A DNA stretch of 64,000 bases from the NCBI GenBank assembly GCA_021787845.1, contig JAJYLH010000008.1, positions 62,001 to 126,000 on the forward strand, written 5' to 3'. Made by a program: the position numbers and the translations under genes. The notes under the pieces were generated by a model that made no database searches, was not told the origin of the DNA, and was given only the letters and a program-made list of their open reading frames with translations. This stretch comes from Myxococcales bacterium. GTDB taxonomy: Bacteria > Myxococcota > Myxococcia > Myxococcales > JAJYLH01. This document shows positions 1 to 8,337 of the stretch, piece by piece. The stretch's first letter is position 1; each line of letters begins with the position of its first letter.

Positions 1-220
1 CGCCGAGGTCGGCCGGCGGGTCGAAAATCCGGAGCGGGTCGGCCGGGGACGAAAGCGCTGCTACCGAGCTTTTTGGCGGTGGCGGCCGGTCGTCGGCCGC
101 AGGGGGCGCGACGAAGGTGCGACGCGAACAACGCGGGCACGTGAGGCGCGCGCCCGACTCGGGAATCTGCCGGACATCGACCTCGAGACTGGCGTGACAG
201 CTCTCGCACTCGATGCGCAT
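1..220 (-). CDS. N-terminal fragment of a zinc-ribbon protein (runs off left edge)
   Basis: The minus strand is open from an ATG at 220 to the window edge, giving 73 visible residues. The first 32 residues form a zinc ribbon of the MJ0042 type: Cys5-x2-Cys8, about twenty residues, then Cys28-x2-Cys31. A Pro/Ala-rich linker follows. In deltaproteobacteria this ribbon usually caps the N terminus of a larger regulatory or secretion-associated protein, but the downstream domain lies outside the window, so no function can be given. The frame differs from the longer overlapping open frame starting at 411, which has no recognisable content. The next gene upstream, purH, lies about 200 bp away on the same strand. 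Confidence 0.65.
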   Translation of the reverse strand, partial: MRIECESCHASLEVDVRQIPESGARLTCPRCSRRTFVAPPAADDRPPPPKSSVAALSSPADPLRIFDPPADLG

Positions 221-417
221 CGATGGGGCTCGACCGTCCGCCCTCGGCACCGGGCGAGCCGGTCGGCCGAACCAGCGGAGAAAGCCATGATACGGAGATT
301 CGCTCCGCCGCTTTCACGCCGAGGCTCGAGTGCCCTTCGCGGCGTTCCCGGCTCGGTCTCACGAGACCGCGAGGCCCAGAACGCTTGCCTCGACCGGCCG
401 CTCCGGTTCACGCCCCG

Positions 418-1962
418 TCAGTGCCGGAAGTGCCTCTCGCCGGTGAAGAGCAGGGCGATACCGCTCTCGTTGGCCGCGCGGATCACCTCTTCGTCACGGA
501 CGCTGCCGCCAGGCTCCACGGCAGCGGTGATGCCCACCTCGACGCCGGCGAGGAGCGCGTCGGGAAAGGGGAAGAAGGCGTCGCTCGCCAGCATCGACCC
601 GCGCGCGCGCGCACCCGCGCGCTGGGCGGCGATGCGCACGGAATCGACCCGGTTCGGCTGACCGGGCCCGACGCCCATCACCACCCCGTCCTTAGCCAGC
701 ACGATTGCGTTCGAGCGAACGTGCTTGCATACCGCCCAGGCGAGCGCGAGATCGCTCAGCTCGGCCTCCGTCGGCGCTCGCCGCGACACCACCTTCGCCT
801 GGCGGACGTCGGTGAGAGCGAGATCGCGGCTCTGGACCAGTAGCCCACCGGGAATGGAGCGCAGCTCCAGCTTTCCGAGACCGCTGGAGCACTCCGGCAG
901 GGCGACCGCTGGCAGATCGAGGAGGCGCAGGTTCTTCTTCTTCGCCAGCACCTCCCGCGCATCTGCCGAATACGACGGCGCGACCACCACTTCCAGGAAG
1001 AGCTTCGCCATCTCCTCGGCGGTCGCCCGATCGACCTCGTGAGAGTGCGCGACGATGCCGCCGAAAGCGCTGACCGGGTCGCCGTCGCGGGCATGCTGGT
1101 AGGCCTCGAGGACGCTCGCCGCGCGCGCCACCCCGCACGGGATCAGGTGCTTGACGACCACGCAGGCGGGTTCGTTCGAGCGCGGCACGTCGACGAGGCA
1201 GCCGACCGCGGCCGCGGCGTCGAGCAGGTTGTTGTACGAAAGCTCCTTGCCCTGGAGGACCTTGGCGCTCGCGACCGACGGCTCGGCGACGCCGGGAAAC
1301 CGATAGAGCGCCGCGGACTGATGCGGGTTCTCGCCATAGCGCAGGGTCTGCTGGCGTTCGACCGTCAGCGAGAGGGTCTCCGGTAGCGCTTCCGCCCCTC
1401 TCTGGCCCAGATACTCGGCGATGGCGCTGTCGTAGGCCGCGGTGTGGGCGAAGGCGCGCGCCTGGAGGGCGCGGCGAAACTCCGGCGTCACGCCCTCGTC
1501 GAGGGCCCGCAAGACCGCCGGATAGTCCTCGGGGCGGCAGACCGGGAGCACCCGCGCCGCGTTCTTCGCCGCCGAGCGGAGCATCGACGGCCCGCCGATG
1601 TCGATCTGCTCGATCGCCTCCTCGAAGGTGTGCGGCCGCGCAACCGTCTGGCGGAAGGGGTACAGGTTGACGACGGCGATGTCGATGAGCTCCAGGCCGG
1701 CGCGGGCGATGTCCGCCTGGTCGTCGTCGCGCTCCGGCCGCGCGAGCAGGGCGCCGTGGACCTTGGGGTGCAAGGTCTTCACCCGGCCGCCCAGCATCTC
1801 GGGCGCCCCGGTGAATTCCTCGACCAGACGCGCGGTGACGCCGGCTTGCGCGAGCGCGCGCCCGGTGCCGCTCGTCGCGACGATCTCGACGCCGCGTCGA
1901 ACGAGCCCGCGGGCGAGCTCGACGAGCCCGGTGCGATCGGAGACGGAAACGAGCGCGCGCAT
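418..1962 (-). CDS. purH: Bifunctional AICAR transformylase / IMP cyclohydrolase PurH
   Basis: This enzyme carries out the last two steps of de novo IMP synthesis in the cytoplasm: formylation of AICAR with 10-formyl-tetrahydrofolate, then ring closure. The ATG at 1962 gives 514 residues, the usual PurH length; the open frame extends further upstream but only as antisense of the FHA gene. The N-terminal MGS-like cyclohydrolase domain (about 1-145) contains GGRVKTLHPKVHG and NLYPF. The transformylase part shows RYGENPHQ, LQGKELSYNNLLDA, the catalytic Lys-His near residue 271, ASDAFFPF, and a C-terminal PGGSVRDEEVI followed by RHFRH. The loop around the catalytic Lys-His reads KHLIPCG where many bacterial enzymes have KHxNPCG; other family members also vary here. 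Identification is secure. Confidence 0.98.
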   Translation of the reverse strand: MRALVSVSDRTGLVELARGLVRRGVEIVATSGTGRALAQAGVTARLVEEFTGAPEMLGGRVKTLHPKVHGALLARPERDDDQADIARAGLELIDIAVVNLYPFRQTVARPHTFEEAIEQIDIGGPSMLRSAAKNAARVLPVCRPEDYPAVLRALDEGVTPEFRRALQARAFAHTAAYDSAIAEYLGQRGAEALPETLSLTVERQQTLRYGENPHQSAALYRFPGVAEPSVASAKVLQGKELSYNNLLDAAAAVGCLVDVPRSNEPACVVVKHLIPCGVARAASVLEAYQHARDGDPVSAFGGIVAHSHEVDRATAEEMAKLFLEVVVAPSYSADAREVLAKKKNLRLLDLPAVALPECSSGLGKLELRSIPGGLLVQSRDLALTDVRQAKVVSRRAPTEAELSDLALAWAVCKHVRSNAIVLAKDGVVMGVGPGQPNRVDSVRIAAQRAGARARGSMLASDAFFPFPDALLAGVEVGITAAVEPGGSVRDEEVIRAANESGIALLFTGERHFRH

Positions 1963-2063
1963 CTTCGGGTCCCTTCGCGGATTCGAGGTCCGCCGGCTGC
2001 CGTCCGGTCCTCTGATACGGCGCGCGTTCGGCGCTGCCCCTCGGGGGGCCCCCGCGCCGGCGT

Positions 2064-3230
2064 TCACGCCGCCTTCAGCATCTCGACGCGCAAGACCTCG
2101 CGGCCCATCAGCACCGAGTCGCCATCCCGCAGCGGTCTTGCCTCCCGGGTGCCCATCCGCAGGTAGGTACCGCTCGTGTCTTCCATGTCTTGCAGCACCG
2201 CCGCTTCGCCGAGCAACGACAGCTCCGCGTGGTGGACCGACAGCCCCGTGTCCTTCGGAAAGGTCAGGTCGCACCCGGTGCGCCCGACGGTGAGCTTCGC
2301 CGCCGCGCGCCGACAGACCCGTCCGATGCCGCCGCCATCGAGAAGCTCTTCGACCACGATCATCCGGTCCATCGCCACGGGTCCGCCGTGCAGCGCCGGC
2401 GACCGGATGGTCACCGGCAGCACTCCCGCAAACCTCAAGTGCCGCTGCCCCACGACGAAGACGTCGCCCGGGCGCACCCAGGCCGGCTCGCGCAGCCGAA
2501 GAAAGATGCCGTTGGGCGCCGCCTCGTCTCGGACGTAGAGCTGGGGACCCTGAAAGAAGAAGGTCGCCTGCAGAGCGGAGACGAACGGGTCGCCGGCGAG
2601 CGCCACCGGAACCGGGCCGCTGCCCGCCCCGCTGGGGTTCGGTCCCAGCTCGAAACTGCGTCCCTCGCCCAGCGTGCCCTCGACGACGACCAGCCGCGCC
2701 TGGGCCTTCGCCGAATCGGTGGGCGGACGCAGAGGCTGGCCGCAGCTTGTGCAGTAGCGGGCGCGGGTCGGGTTCAGCGCGCCGCAGGAGCCGCACGCCA
2801 GCGAGGCGGCCGGCGTCGGATCCCGGATGACGGGAGCGGTCCAGCCCGGCGGGAGCGCATCCGGTGACAGAAGCGGGGACGGCGGCGCGGCATCCGGCGT
2901 CGGGCGTCCGGCGGGCCGGACTTCGAGCTCGGTGACCTCCGAGGCGGCGCTCTTCGGCGCCAATTCCGGCCCGGAAGCCGCCCCCGGCGCCTCGATGGGT
3001 AAGACCGCTGCCGGGGCTCTCTTGCCCTCGAGGCGGCCAGCGGCGCCCGCGGCCGTGTCGGGTGCGAGGGGCTTCCCGCAAGCGAGACAGGCGGCCGCGC
3101 CGGGCTCGTTGTAGGCGTCGCACGCCTCGCAGACCTCGGCGAGCCGACTGGACAGCGGCAGCGGTGCCGAACAGCGTGCACAGGCCGCCGCCGGCTCGTT
3201 CTCGAAGCCGCACTGTCCACACCGCACCAT
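2064..3230 (-). CDS. Zinc-ribbon protein with two FHA domains
   Basis: This 388-residue cytoplasmic protein has three zinc ribbons: CGQCGFENEPAAACARC at the N terminus, CEACDAYNEPGAAACLACG near residue 33, and CGSCGALNPTRARYCTSCG near residue 145. A Pro/Ala-rich spacer separates the second and third. Two FHA folds follow, at about 195-275 and 300-385; the second has the classical GRTGCD, SVHHAEL and DTSGTYL elements of a phosphothreonine-binding domain. The first is more diverged but keeps GDPFVSALQA and NGIFL. FHA domains bind Thr-phosphorylated partners of Ser/Thr kinases, which are abundant in Myxococcota; the partner is unknown. It lies 101 bp upstream of purH on the same strand, with no functional link apparent. 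Confidence 0.88.
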   Translation of the reverse strand: MVRCGQCGFENEPAAACARCSAPLPLSSRLAEVCEACDAYNEPGAAACLACGKPLAPDTAAGAAGRLEGKRAPAAVLPIEAPGAASGPELAPKSAASEVTELEVRPAGRPTPDAAPPSPLLSPDALPPGWTAPVIRDPTPAASLACGSCGALNPTRARYCTSCGQPLRPPTDSAKAQARLVVVEGTLGEGRSFELGPNPSGAGSGPVPVALAGDPFVSALQATFFFQGPQLYVRDEAAPNGIFLRLREPAWVRPGDVFVVGQRHLRFAGVLPVTIRSPALHGGPVAMDRMIVVEELLDGGGIGRVCRRAAAKLTVGRTGCDLTFPKDTGLSVHHAELSLLGEAAVLQDMEDTSGTYLRMGTREARPLRDGDSVLMGREVLRVEMLKAA

Positions 3231-3371
3231 GCGCGGCGCATCCTAGAAGAGAACCCTGCCGCCGGCGAAGATGAGCGGCGGCGGTGGCGCCGAATAGCGG
3301 GCTTGCGGGTTTCCCAGCTCGCCGGAGATCCGCGATTTCGCTTCAACCCGGGCCGCGCGCAAGGGTCGATC

Positions 3372-3394
3372 GGACCGATCCGACCGATCGGTCC
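3372..3394. repeat. CCGATCGG-type inverted repeat, copy 1
   Basis: Perfect 9-bp arms, GGACCGATC and GATCGGTCC, are separated by CGACC. Related palindromes occur at 11286-11309 and 59834-59880, all intergenic. Confidence 0.75.
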
Positions 3395-3419
3395 TTGCGG
3401 CGGGCAGGCTCCTCGCCAA

Positions 3420-3760
3420 GGTGCTGGAAACAAATGACCTGGACACTTTCGGGCGCTTTCTCGTTCCCGTTCATCGAAGAGCGTAGTCGAAGGACGGGCG
3501 GGAACGCCCTGGGCCGCTCGCCCTCCGACGAAGTTCATCCTGAGCTACCAAGCCACGAAATCTTCGCGCGGCGCGCAAGTTCTCGACCCCAGGCGGCAAG
3601 ACTTGGTGGCACGGGCGTCCTCGCGCGTCATCGCCGTGAAAGCCCAGCCGAACCCACCGGCATGGCAGGTTCCCGATCACGGGCGAGGACGCTGCGAGGA
3701 CGCCCGTGCCGCTGTCCCGCTCATCTCCAAGATCGAGCTTGGGCTACGGGCGATAGCCCC
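3420..3760. repeat. Composite dispersed repeat, copy A
   Basis: Three blocks match a second copy at about 17817-18125. GGTGCTGGAAACAAATGACC (3420) matches GGTGCTGGAAATAGATGACC at 17817 in the same orientation. A block around 3530-3620 (GACGCCCGTGCCACC and GCGAAGATTTCGTGGC when read on the minus strand) and one around 3700-3750 (AAGCTCGATCTTGGAGATGA on the minus strand) match 17960-18090 in the opposite orientation. The copies are clearly related but diverged. No transposase or gene lies within. Confidence 0.6.
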
Positions 3761-3869
3761 GCGCTCGGCTTGCCGGAGGGCTCAGGGTGAGCGGTCCAGG
3801 ACAGCACGACTTGTCAAAGTCATTTCTGTTCCGGCCAGTAACGATGGCCTACACCGCTGCCGCCCAACG

Positions 3870-4481
3870 TCAGGGCAGCAGCTCGGTGTTCCAGTAGGCC
3901 ATGTCGGCGACGGTGAGGAACGGCCGCCACTCCTCGTAGAAGCGGGCGGGAGCCCGGAACGCCGGCGTCCAGCGGGGTCGCACCGGTTTCTTCATCAACC
4001 GCAGCCCGGCCTCTTCCGGCGTGCGCCCGCCCTTCTTCAGGTTGCACTTGATGCAGCTACAGACCACGTTTTCCCAGGTGGTCAGGCCGCCGCGCGAGCG
4101 CGGGACGACGTGGTCCAAGTTCAGCTCGGAGCGCGGGAACTTGCGGCCGCAGTACTGGCAGCGGCTGCCGTCGCGGGCGTAGATGTTCGCGCGGGAGAAG
4201 CGCACCCGGCTCTTGGGGAGCATCTCGTAGCCGACGAGGACGATGACCCGCGGCACCTTCAAGCGCGAGCGGGTGGTGCCCAGGCGCGTCTCGCCCTCCT
4301 GCGCGCGGGTCGCCTCGGAGAGCGCGCTCCAACTGTCGAAGTCGAAGGTGCGCCAGTCGTGGTCGATGGCGCGCGCGACGCCTTCGTAGAGCTGGACGAA
4401 CGCGCGGCGGGCGCTCGTGATGTGAATCGGCTGGTAGAGCCGGTTCAGGACGAGCACGTCGCTGGACAGAATCGCTTCCAC
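3870..4481 (-). CDS. HNH endonuclease family protein
   Basis: This 203-residue protein has a C-terminal HNH nuclease domain. Zinc-binding CQYC lies at about 108-111, with a second Cys cluster (CSCIKC) at 141-146. The catalytic-type Asp-His pair is in LNLDHVVPRSRGG (122-133), with an Asn near 138. I chose the GTG at 4481, preceded by GGGAGC five bases upstream, because the conserved N terminus ILSSDVLVLNRLYQPIH begins just after it; the frame stays open to 4655 but that extra sequence is Arg-rich. Proteins of this family occur as stand-alone core genes in many deltaproteobacteria; the biological role is not known. It is not next to other defence or mobile genes here. Confidence 0.88.
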   Translation of the reverse strand: MEAILSSDVLVLNRLYQPIHITSARRAFVQLYEGVARAIDHDWRTFDFDSWSALSEATRAQEGETRLGTTRSRLKVPRVIVLVGYEMLPKSRVRFSRANIYARDGSRCQYCGRKFPRSELNLDHVVPRSRGGLTTWENVVCSCIKCNLKKGGRTPEEAGLRLMKKPVRPRWTPAFRAPARFYEEWRPFLTVADMAYWNTELLP

Positions 4482-4518
4482 TTGGCTCCCGTCGGCCGGA
4501 CAAAGCGCGCGTGGCCTT

Positions 4519-5160
4519 TCAAGCGCCCTCGAAGAACAGCTCCGAGAGCGCGGGCGCATCCCCGTCGAGCGAAGTCGCGGCAAGCCGATCGAGCGCCGCG
4601 GCGCAGGGCCGCCCCCGCCTCGGATGCCTCGTCGCCGGCGACGGTGCGCGTCCAAAGGGCACGGCGCCGTCCCGACTTCGCGCGACTATCGGCGTTTCTC
4701 CTCTTCGCAGCAACGCCGACAGCGCGCTCGTCCGCTCGACCCGCCCCTCGACAGCATACGACTCGTTTGGTTCCGTGGGCTTCGTGCCGCCGCCCGACAC
4801 GGCGCCTGCCGACGCCGCGGAGGACTCGGGATGCCTGCGGAGAAGTGATTTCGCGGGCGCGCCGCCGAATGCTCGCCGGTCTCCACGCCCTCTTCGAGCG
4901 GCCGGGATCGCGCTCGCAAGATCGGGTGAGCGGATGCGCGCAGCTCTTCGACGAGCGCCGCGCCGACCGCGAGCCCAGCACGAGGGCCGCCGAGGGGCTT
5001 GTCGCCGGGAAAGACCACGATGGCGCGTCGACCGATGGCTCGCGAGGAACGCCGGCATCGCAGGGTCGCCGAGCAACACCCGGGTCGAGGGCAGCGTCGA
5101 TCGCGGAAGCGATGGATCGCGCTCCGGCAAGTCCCGCGATCGTTGCAACGCCGCCGATGG
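4519..5160 (-). pseudogene. selA: Remnant of selA (L-seryl-tRNA(Sec) selenium transferase), C-terminal part
   Basis: Fragments in all three minus frames together read as the C-terminal third of SelA. GVPREPSV (near 5050-5030) is followed in another frame by VVFPGDKPLGGPRAGLAVG (about 5018-4962), the SelA pyridoxal-phosphate lysine motif, normally FSGDKLLGGPQAG. AHPILRA comes next, then LLRRGETPIVARSRDG (about 4700-4655). The tail TVAGDEASEAGAALRR and LDRLAATS lie in two different frames. The spacing from the lysine motif to the end (about 160 codons) matches intact SelA. At least two or three frameshifts are needed, and the 5' two thirds are missing, replaced by a lipoprotein gene on the other strand. 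SelA converts Ser-tRNA(Sec) to Sec-tRNA(Sec); this copy cannot make it. An intact copy may exist elsewhere. Confidence 0.75.
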
Positions 5161-5283
5161 GATTACGGCCGGCGTGGTACGATCGGCGGTGGAAAAAGCG
5201 GCTTGCGGTCCGTTTCGGGCTGCAAGGCGCGCGATCGCTCGCTCAGAGGCGTTCGGCCTCGCCTGGATTCTTCCGGAGTCCGC

Positions 5284-6723
5284 ATGTCCCGTTCGGTCTA
5301 CGTCGCCGCCGTCGCAGTCGCCTTGTTGAGCTGTTCGAGTTCGGTCTCGCCCCCCGACGGCGGTTCCGCCAAGTGTAGCGCCAGCAAGGACTGTCCGAGC
5401 GGCAAGTTCTGCGTGTCGGGCGAGTGCAAGGCGCTCCCCTGCGGCGGCCAGTGCAACAGCGACGAGATCTGCCAGAACGACAACTGCGTCGCCGCCGACG
5501 GCTTCGCCTGCGCCCAGAACCCGGCCGTGTGCCCGACCGCGTTCACCTGCTCCGCCGCCGGCGTTTGCGCGCGAAGCTGCAGCGCGGACACCGACTGCAC
5601 CCAGCCCGGCTTCACGAATTGCAACGTCGACCTTGGCACCTGTGGGGAGTGCTCGTTCGACTCCGACTGCACGGGCGCCAAGAAGTTCTGCGACCCGACG
5701 ACCGGGATGTGCGTCGGCTGCGTCGATGCGACGAGCTGCGGCGCATCCAGCGGGAAAATCTGTGATCCGAGCACGCACGAGTGCGTCCAGGGCTGCCACA
5801 CGGCGGACGACTGCCCTGTCGGAGAGCGTTGTGAAGGGGGCAGCAGCACTACCGTGGGGCGATGCGTCCAGTGCGACCCGGCGACGCAAGCGCAGGACTG
5901 CCTGACGTCGCCGGACACCGTCTGCGACCCGGACTCGCACCAGTGCGTCGAATGCTTGAGCAACAACGACTGCATTTCGACCGGCCAGTGCAACACCACC
6001 GAGCACAAGTGCGTTCAGTGCGTGGAGAACGACGTGTGCGACAAGGGCCAGATCTGCGACCTGGCCTCGAATAGTTGCGTCGCCGGCTGCGTCACCGGCA
6101 GCGCGTCGAACTGCCCGACGTCGGCGCCGGTCTGCGACCCGAACGAGGGCGACAATGGCACCTGCGTCCAGTGCCTTCACGACCTCGATTGCCAGCGCAC
6201 GCAAGTCTGCGACGAGGGCGCGAAGACCTGCGTGACCGGCTGCGTCGGCGAGAGCGGCACGCCCGACGACAGCCGCTGCATCTACACCGGCAGCGGAACG
6301 CCGCCGACCGACGTCTACTGCGAAGGCGACATAGGCCCGCGCGGCCAGTGCGTCGAGTGCCGCAACGCGCAAGACTGCCCGAGCACCGAGACCTGCGACG
6401 CCACCAAGCACGTCTGTCACTGCAAACAGACCGGCGACTCGTGCACCGCGAACAGCGATTGCGGCTACGACCCGAGCACCGGCAAGTGCCCGCCGACCGG
6501 CGGCGTACTGGGAGCGGCCTGCCTCGCGCAGATCGAATGCGTTCCGAACAGCTCGTACACCCAGATCTCCCCGATCTGTTCTCAGTACGGCACCGGCATG
6601 AAGGGGAACAAGAACTACAGCGGGCCCCAGTGGGGTTGTCCCTCGGGCTACTTCACGGTGGACGGCAAGGACGTGAACGGCGCCCCGCACGCCTTCTGCG
6701 TTCCGCTCTCCGACTGCCCGTGA
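5284..6723 (+). CDS. Cysteine-rich repeat lipoprotein
   Basis: This is a 479-residue secreted protein with a lipoprotein signal (VAAVAVALLSC, acylated Cys near 17). Almost the entire mature part is a run of short modules of the form C-x(2-3)-D-x-D-C ... C-D-x(3-7)-C-V-x(2)-C, each about 35-45 residues, repeated roughly nine to ten times. Such modules are typical of surface lipoproteins of Myxococcota and are presumed to be disulfide-stabilised spacers. No catalytic motif is visible. The C-terminal 80 residues depart from the repeat and may form a separate small domain. Its stop codon overlaps the start of the next lipoprotein gene (TGATG), so the two are probably translationally coupled and could act together at the envelope. 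Confidence 0.85.
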   Translation: MSRSVYVAAVAVALLSCSSSVSPPDGGSAKCSASKDCPSGKFCVSGECKALPCGGQCNSDEICQNDNCVAADGFACAQNPAVCPTAFTCSAAGVCARSCSADTDCTQPGFTNCNVDLGTCGECSFDSDCTGAKKFCDPTTGMCVGCVDATSCGASSGKICDPSTHECVQGCHTADDCPVGERCEGGSSTTVGRCVQCDPATQAQDCLTSPDTVCDPDSHQCVECLSNNDCISTGQCNTTEHKCVQCVENDVCDKGQICDLASNSCVAGCVTGSASNCPTSAPVCDPNEGDNGTCVQCLHDLDCQRTQVCDEGAKTCVTGCVGESGTPDDSRCIYTGSGTPPTDVYCEGDIGPRGQCVECRNAQDCPSTETCDATKHVCHCKQTGDSCTANSDCGYDPSTGKCPPTGGVLGAACLAQIECVPNSSYTQISPICSQYGTGMKGNKNYSGPQWGCPSGYFTVDGKDVNGAPHAFCVPLSDCP

Positions 6724-8306
6724 TGTCGCGCTGGCTCTTGCTCATGCCGCTGGCGCTGTCCGCGGCGATGTGCGCCAAGAAGCCCGCCGCGAGCCCCACG
6801 GCAGCGCCGCCGAAGCCCAACCGGACCTTCACCCTCGTGGTCACTAGCTCCGTTCTCGGTAACCTGGAGCCCTGCGGCTGCTCGCGTGACCAACGAGGCG
6901 GTATCGCGCACGCGGCCGCGGCCATCGACGCCATTCGCAAGGAAGGGCAGCCGGTCATCGTCGTCGACGGGGGCGACCGCTTCTTCCCGAGCGCGAAGAC
7001 GCCGGCCGACCCGCTCGCCGCCGGAGCCGAGGATCTCCAGGCCCGCGCGATGGTCCAGGCGACCCGCGCCATGCGCTACGTGGCACTGGTTTTGGGCGCA
7101 CGCGATGCGGCGCATCCGTCGTTCTTCGCCGGGCCGAAGCTGCCATTGCTCGTCGGCGAAGACGCGATGCGGCAGCGTATCCCGCACGCTGCGGTGTGGA
7201 TCGTTCGCCGGATCGGCTCGGGTCCGAAGTCACCGAAGCTCGGCCTCCTGCCGCTGGGCGCGGGTGCAAACGCGCCCGAGCTCCTCGCGACTCGCGCGCG
7301 GCAGATGCGGGAGGCGGGCGCCACCGTCATCGCGGCCTTCGTCGATCGGACCTTCGAGGATGCGAAGCGCCTCCTCCCGGCGGCGAAAGCGGCGGGCGTC
7401 TCGTTCGTCTTCGCGACCCGCAGCGACGACCCCGAGACCGGTCACTCGGCCGCGCTGACCGGCACCGCTCCCGCCCTCTTCGCGGTCGCGCCGCGCGGTC
7501 AGGAAATCCTCCGGCTCGACGTTTCCCCGGGGGGCCCCCAAGGTGCCCTGTTCGTCGAGGTCGCCGGCGCCGGCGAGCGCACGCAGACGCTCGAGGTGCT
7601 GAAGCAGCGCATCGCCCTCCTCCGGAGCGAGCTGCAGGGCGCGAGCCCCACCGACCCGCTGACGAAGCTGAAGACCGACAAGCTCCTCGCGTTGGAAGGC
7701 CGCCGCGCCCGTCTCGCCGCGAGTCCTCCGCCACCGCTGCCGGTGAACGAGAACGCTTATGCCTACTCGTTCGTCGCGATGACCCCGACACTTCCGAAGT
7801 CCCCGGCGGTGCAGGCGGTGATCGACCAATTCCATCGGGACGCGGCCGCGGCGAGCCTCGCGTACCTGCGCGCGCACCCGCGGCCGTGCCCGCGCGCGCG
7901 CCCGGGAGAAGCGACCTACGTCGGCGCTGGGCGGTGCGCCTCCTGCCATCCGGCAGCGTTTTCGGTCTGGAAGAAGACGGCGCACGCCCGCGCGTATCAG
8001 GCCCTGGTCGAGCGCGGCCGGCAGTTCGACGTCGCCTGCATCGGCTGTCACGTGGTCGGCTACGAGAAGCCGGGCGGCGCTTGCTCCATCGCCGAGGTGA
8101 AGGGGCGGGAGAACGTCCAGTGCGAGTCGTGCCACGGCCCGGGCTCGCTCCACGCGAAGACGGGGGATCCGAAGCTCATCGCGACGCGCGTTTCGGAAGC
8201 GACCTGCCGCGCCTGCCACGACCCGGTGAACTCGCCGCACTTCAATTTTCACACATATTTGCCGCAGATCCTCGGCCCCGGACACGGCCAGCCGGGCAGA
8301 CGCTGA
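6723..8306 (+). CDS. Lipoprotein: 5'-nucleotidase-like domain fused to tetraheme cytochrome c
   Basis: This 527-residue protein starts at the ATG overlapping the upstream stop and has a lipoprotein signal ending LSAAMC. Residues about 30-330 resemble the metallophosphoesterase domain of UshA/5'-nucleotidase-type proteins (NLEPCGC, GGIAHA, VIVVDGGDRF). The metal-binding Asp-x-His normally found just before the NLEPCGC block is replaced by Ser-rich sequence, so catalysis is doubtful. The C-terminal 130 residues carry four CxxCH haem c sites (CASCH, CIGCH, CESCH, CRACH), arranged as in cytochrome c554-like proteins. It is likely a periplasmic or surface electron-transfer lipoprotein. Coupling to the Cys-rich lipoprotein suggests the two work at the same membrane site. 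The substrate is unknown. Confidence 0.85.
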   Translation: MSRWLLLMPLALSAAMCAKKPAASPTAAPPKPNRTFTLVVTSSVLGNLEPCGCSRDQRGGIAHAAAAIDAIRKEGQPVIVVDGGDRFFPSAKTPADPLAAGAEDLQARAMVQATRAMRYVALVLGARDAAHPSFFAGPKLPLLVGEDAMRQRIPHAAVWIVRRIGSGPKSPKLGLLPLGAGANAPELLATRARQMREAGATVIAAFVDRTFEDAKRLLPAAKAAGVSFVFATRSDDPETGHSAALTGTAPALFAVAPRGQEILRLDVSPGGPQGALFVEVAGAGERTQTLEVLKQRIALLRSELQGASPTDPLTKLKTDKLLALEGRRARLAASPPPPLPVNENAYAYSFVAMTPTLPKSPAVQAVIDQFHRDAAAASLAYLRAHPRPCPRARPGEATYVGAGRCASCHPAAFSVWKKTAHARAYQALVERGRQFDVACIGCHVVGYEKPGGACSIAEVKGRENVQCESCHGPGSLHAKTGDPKLIATRVSEATCRACHDPVNSPHFNFHTYLPQILGPGHGQPGRR

Positions 8307-8337
8307 GCTCTAGCGGCGTCGATTGACAGGAGCGCTC

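Larger units (their letters stand above)
3231..3869. other. Intergenic region built of dispersed repeats
   Basis: No convincing gene is seen in these 639 bp; the frames here are Arg-rich and without family signatures. The region holds a GATCGG-type inverted repeat (3372-3394) and a composite dispersed element (about 3420-3760), described separately. Confidence 0.6.

Noticed and set aside
61-411. 116-codon minus-strand frame at the left end
   Set aside because: The overlapping frame from ATG 220 has a proper zinc ribbon; this one does not.
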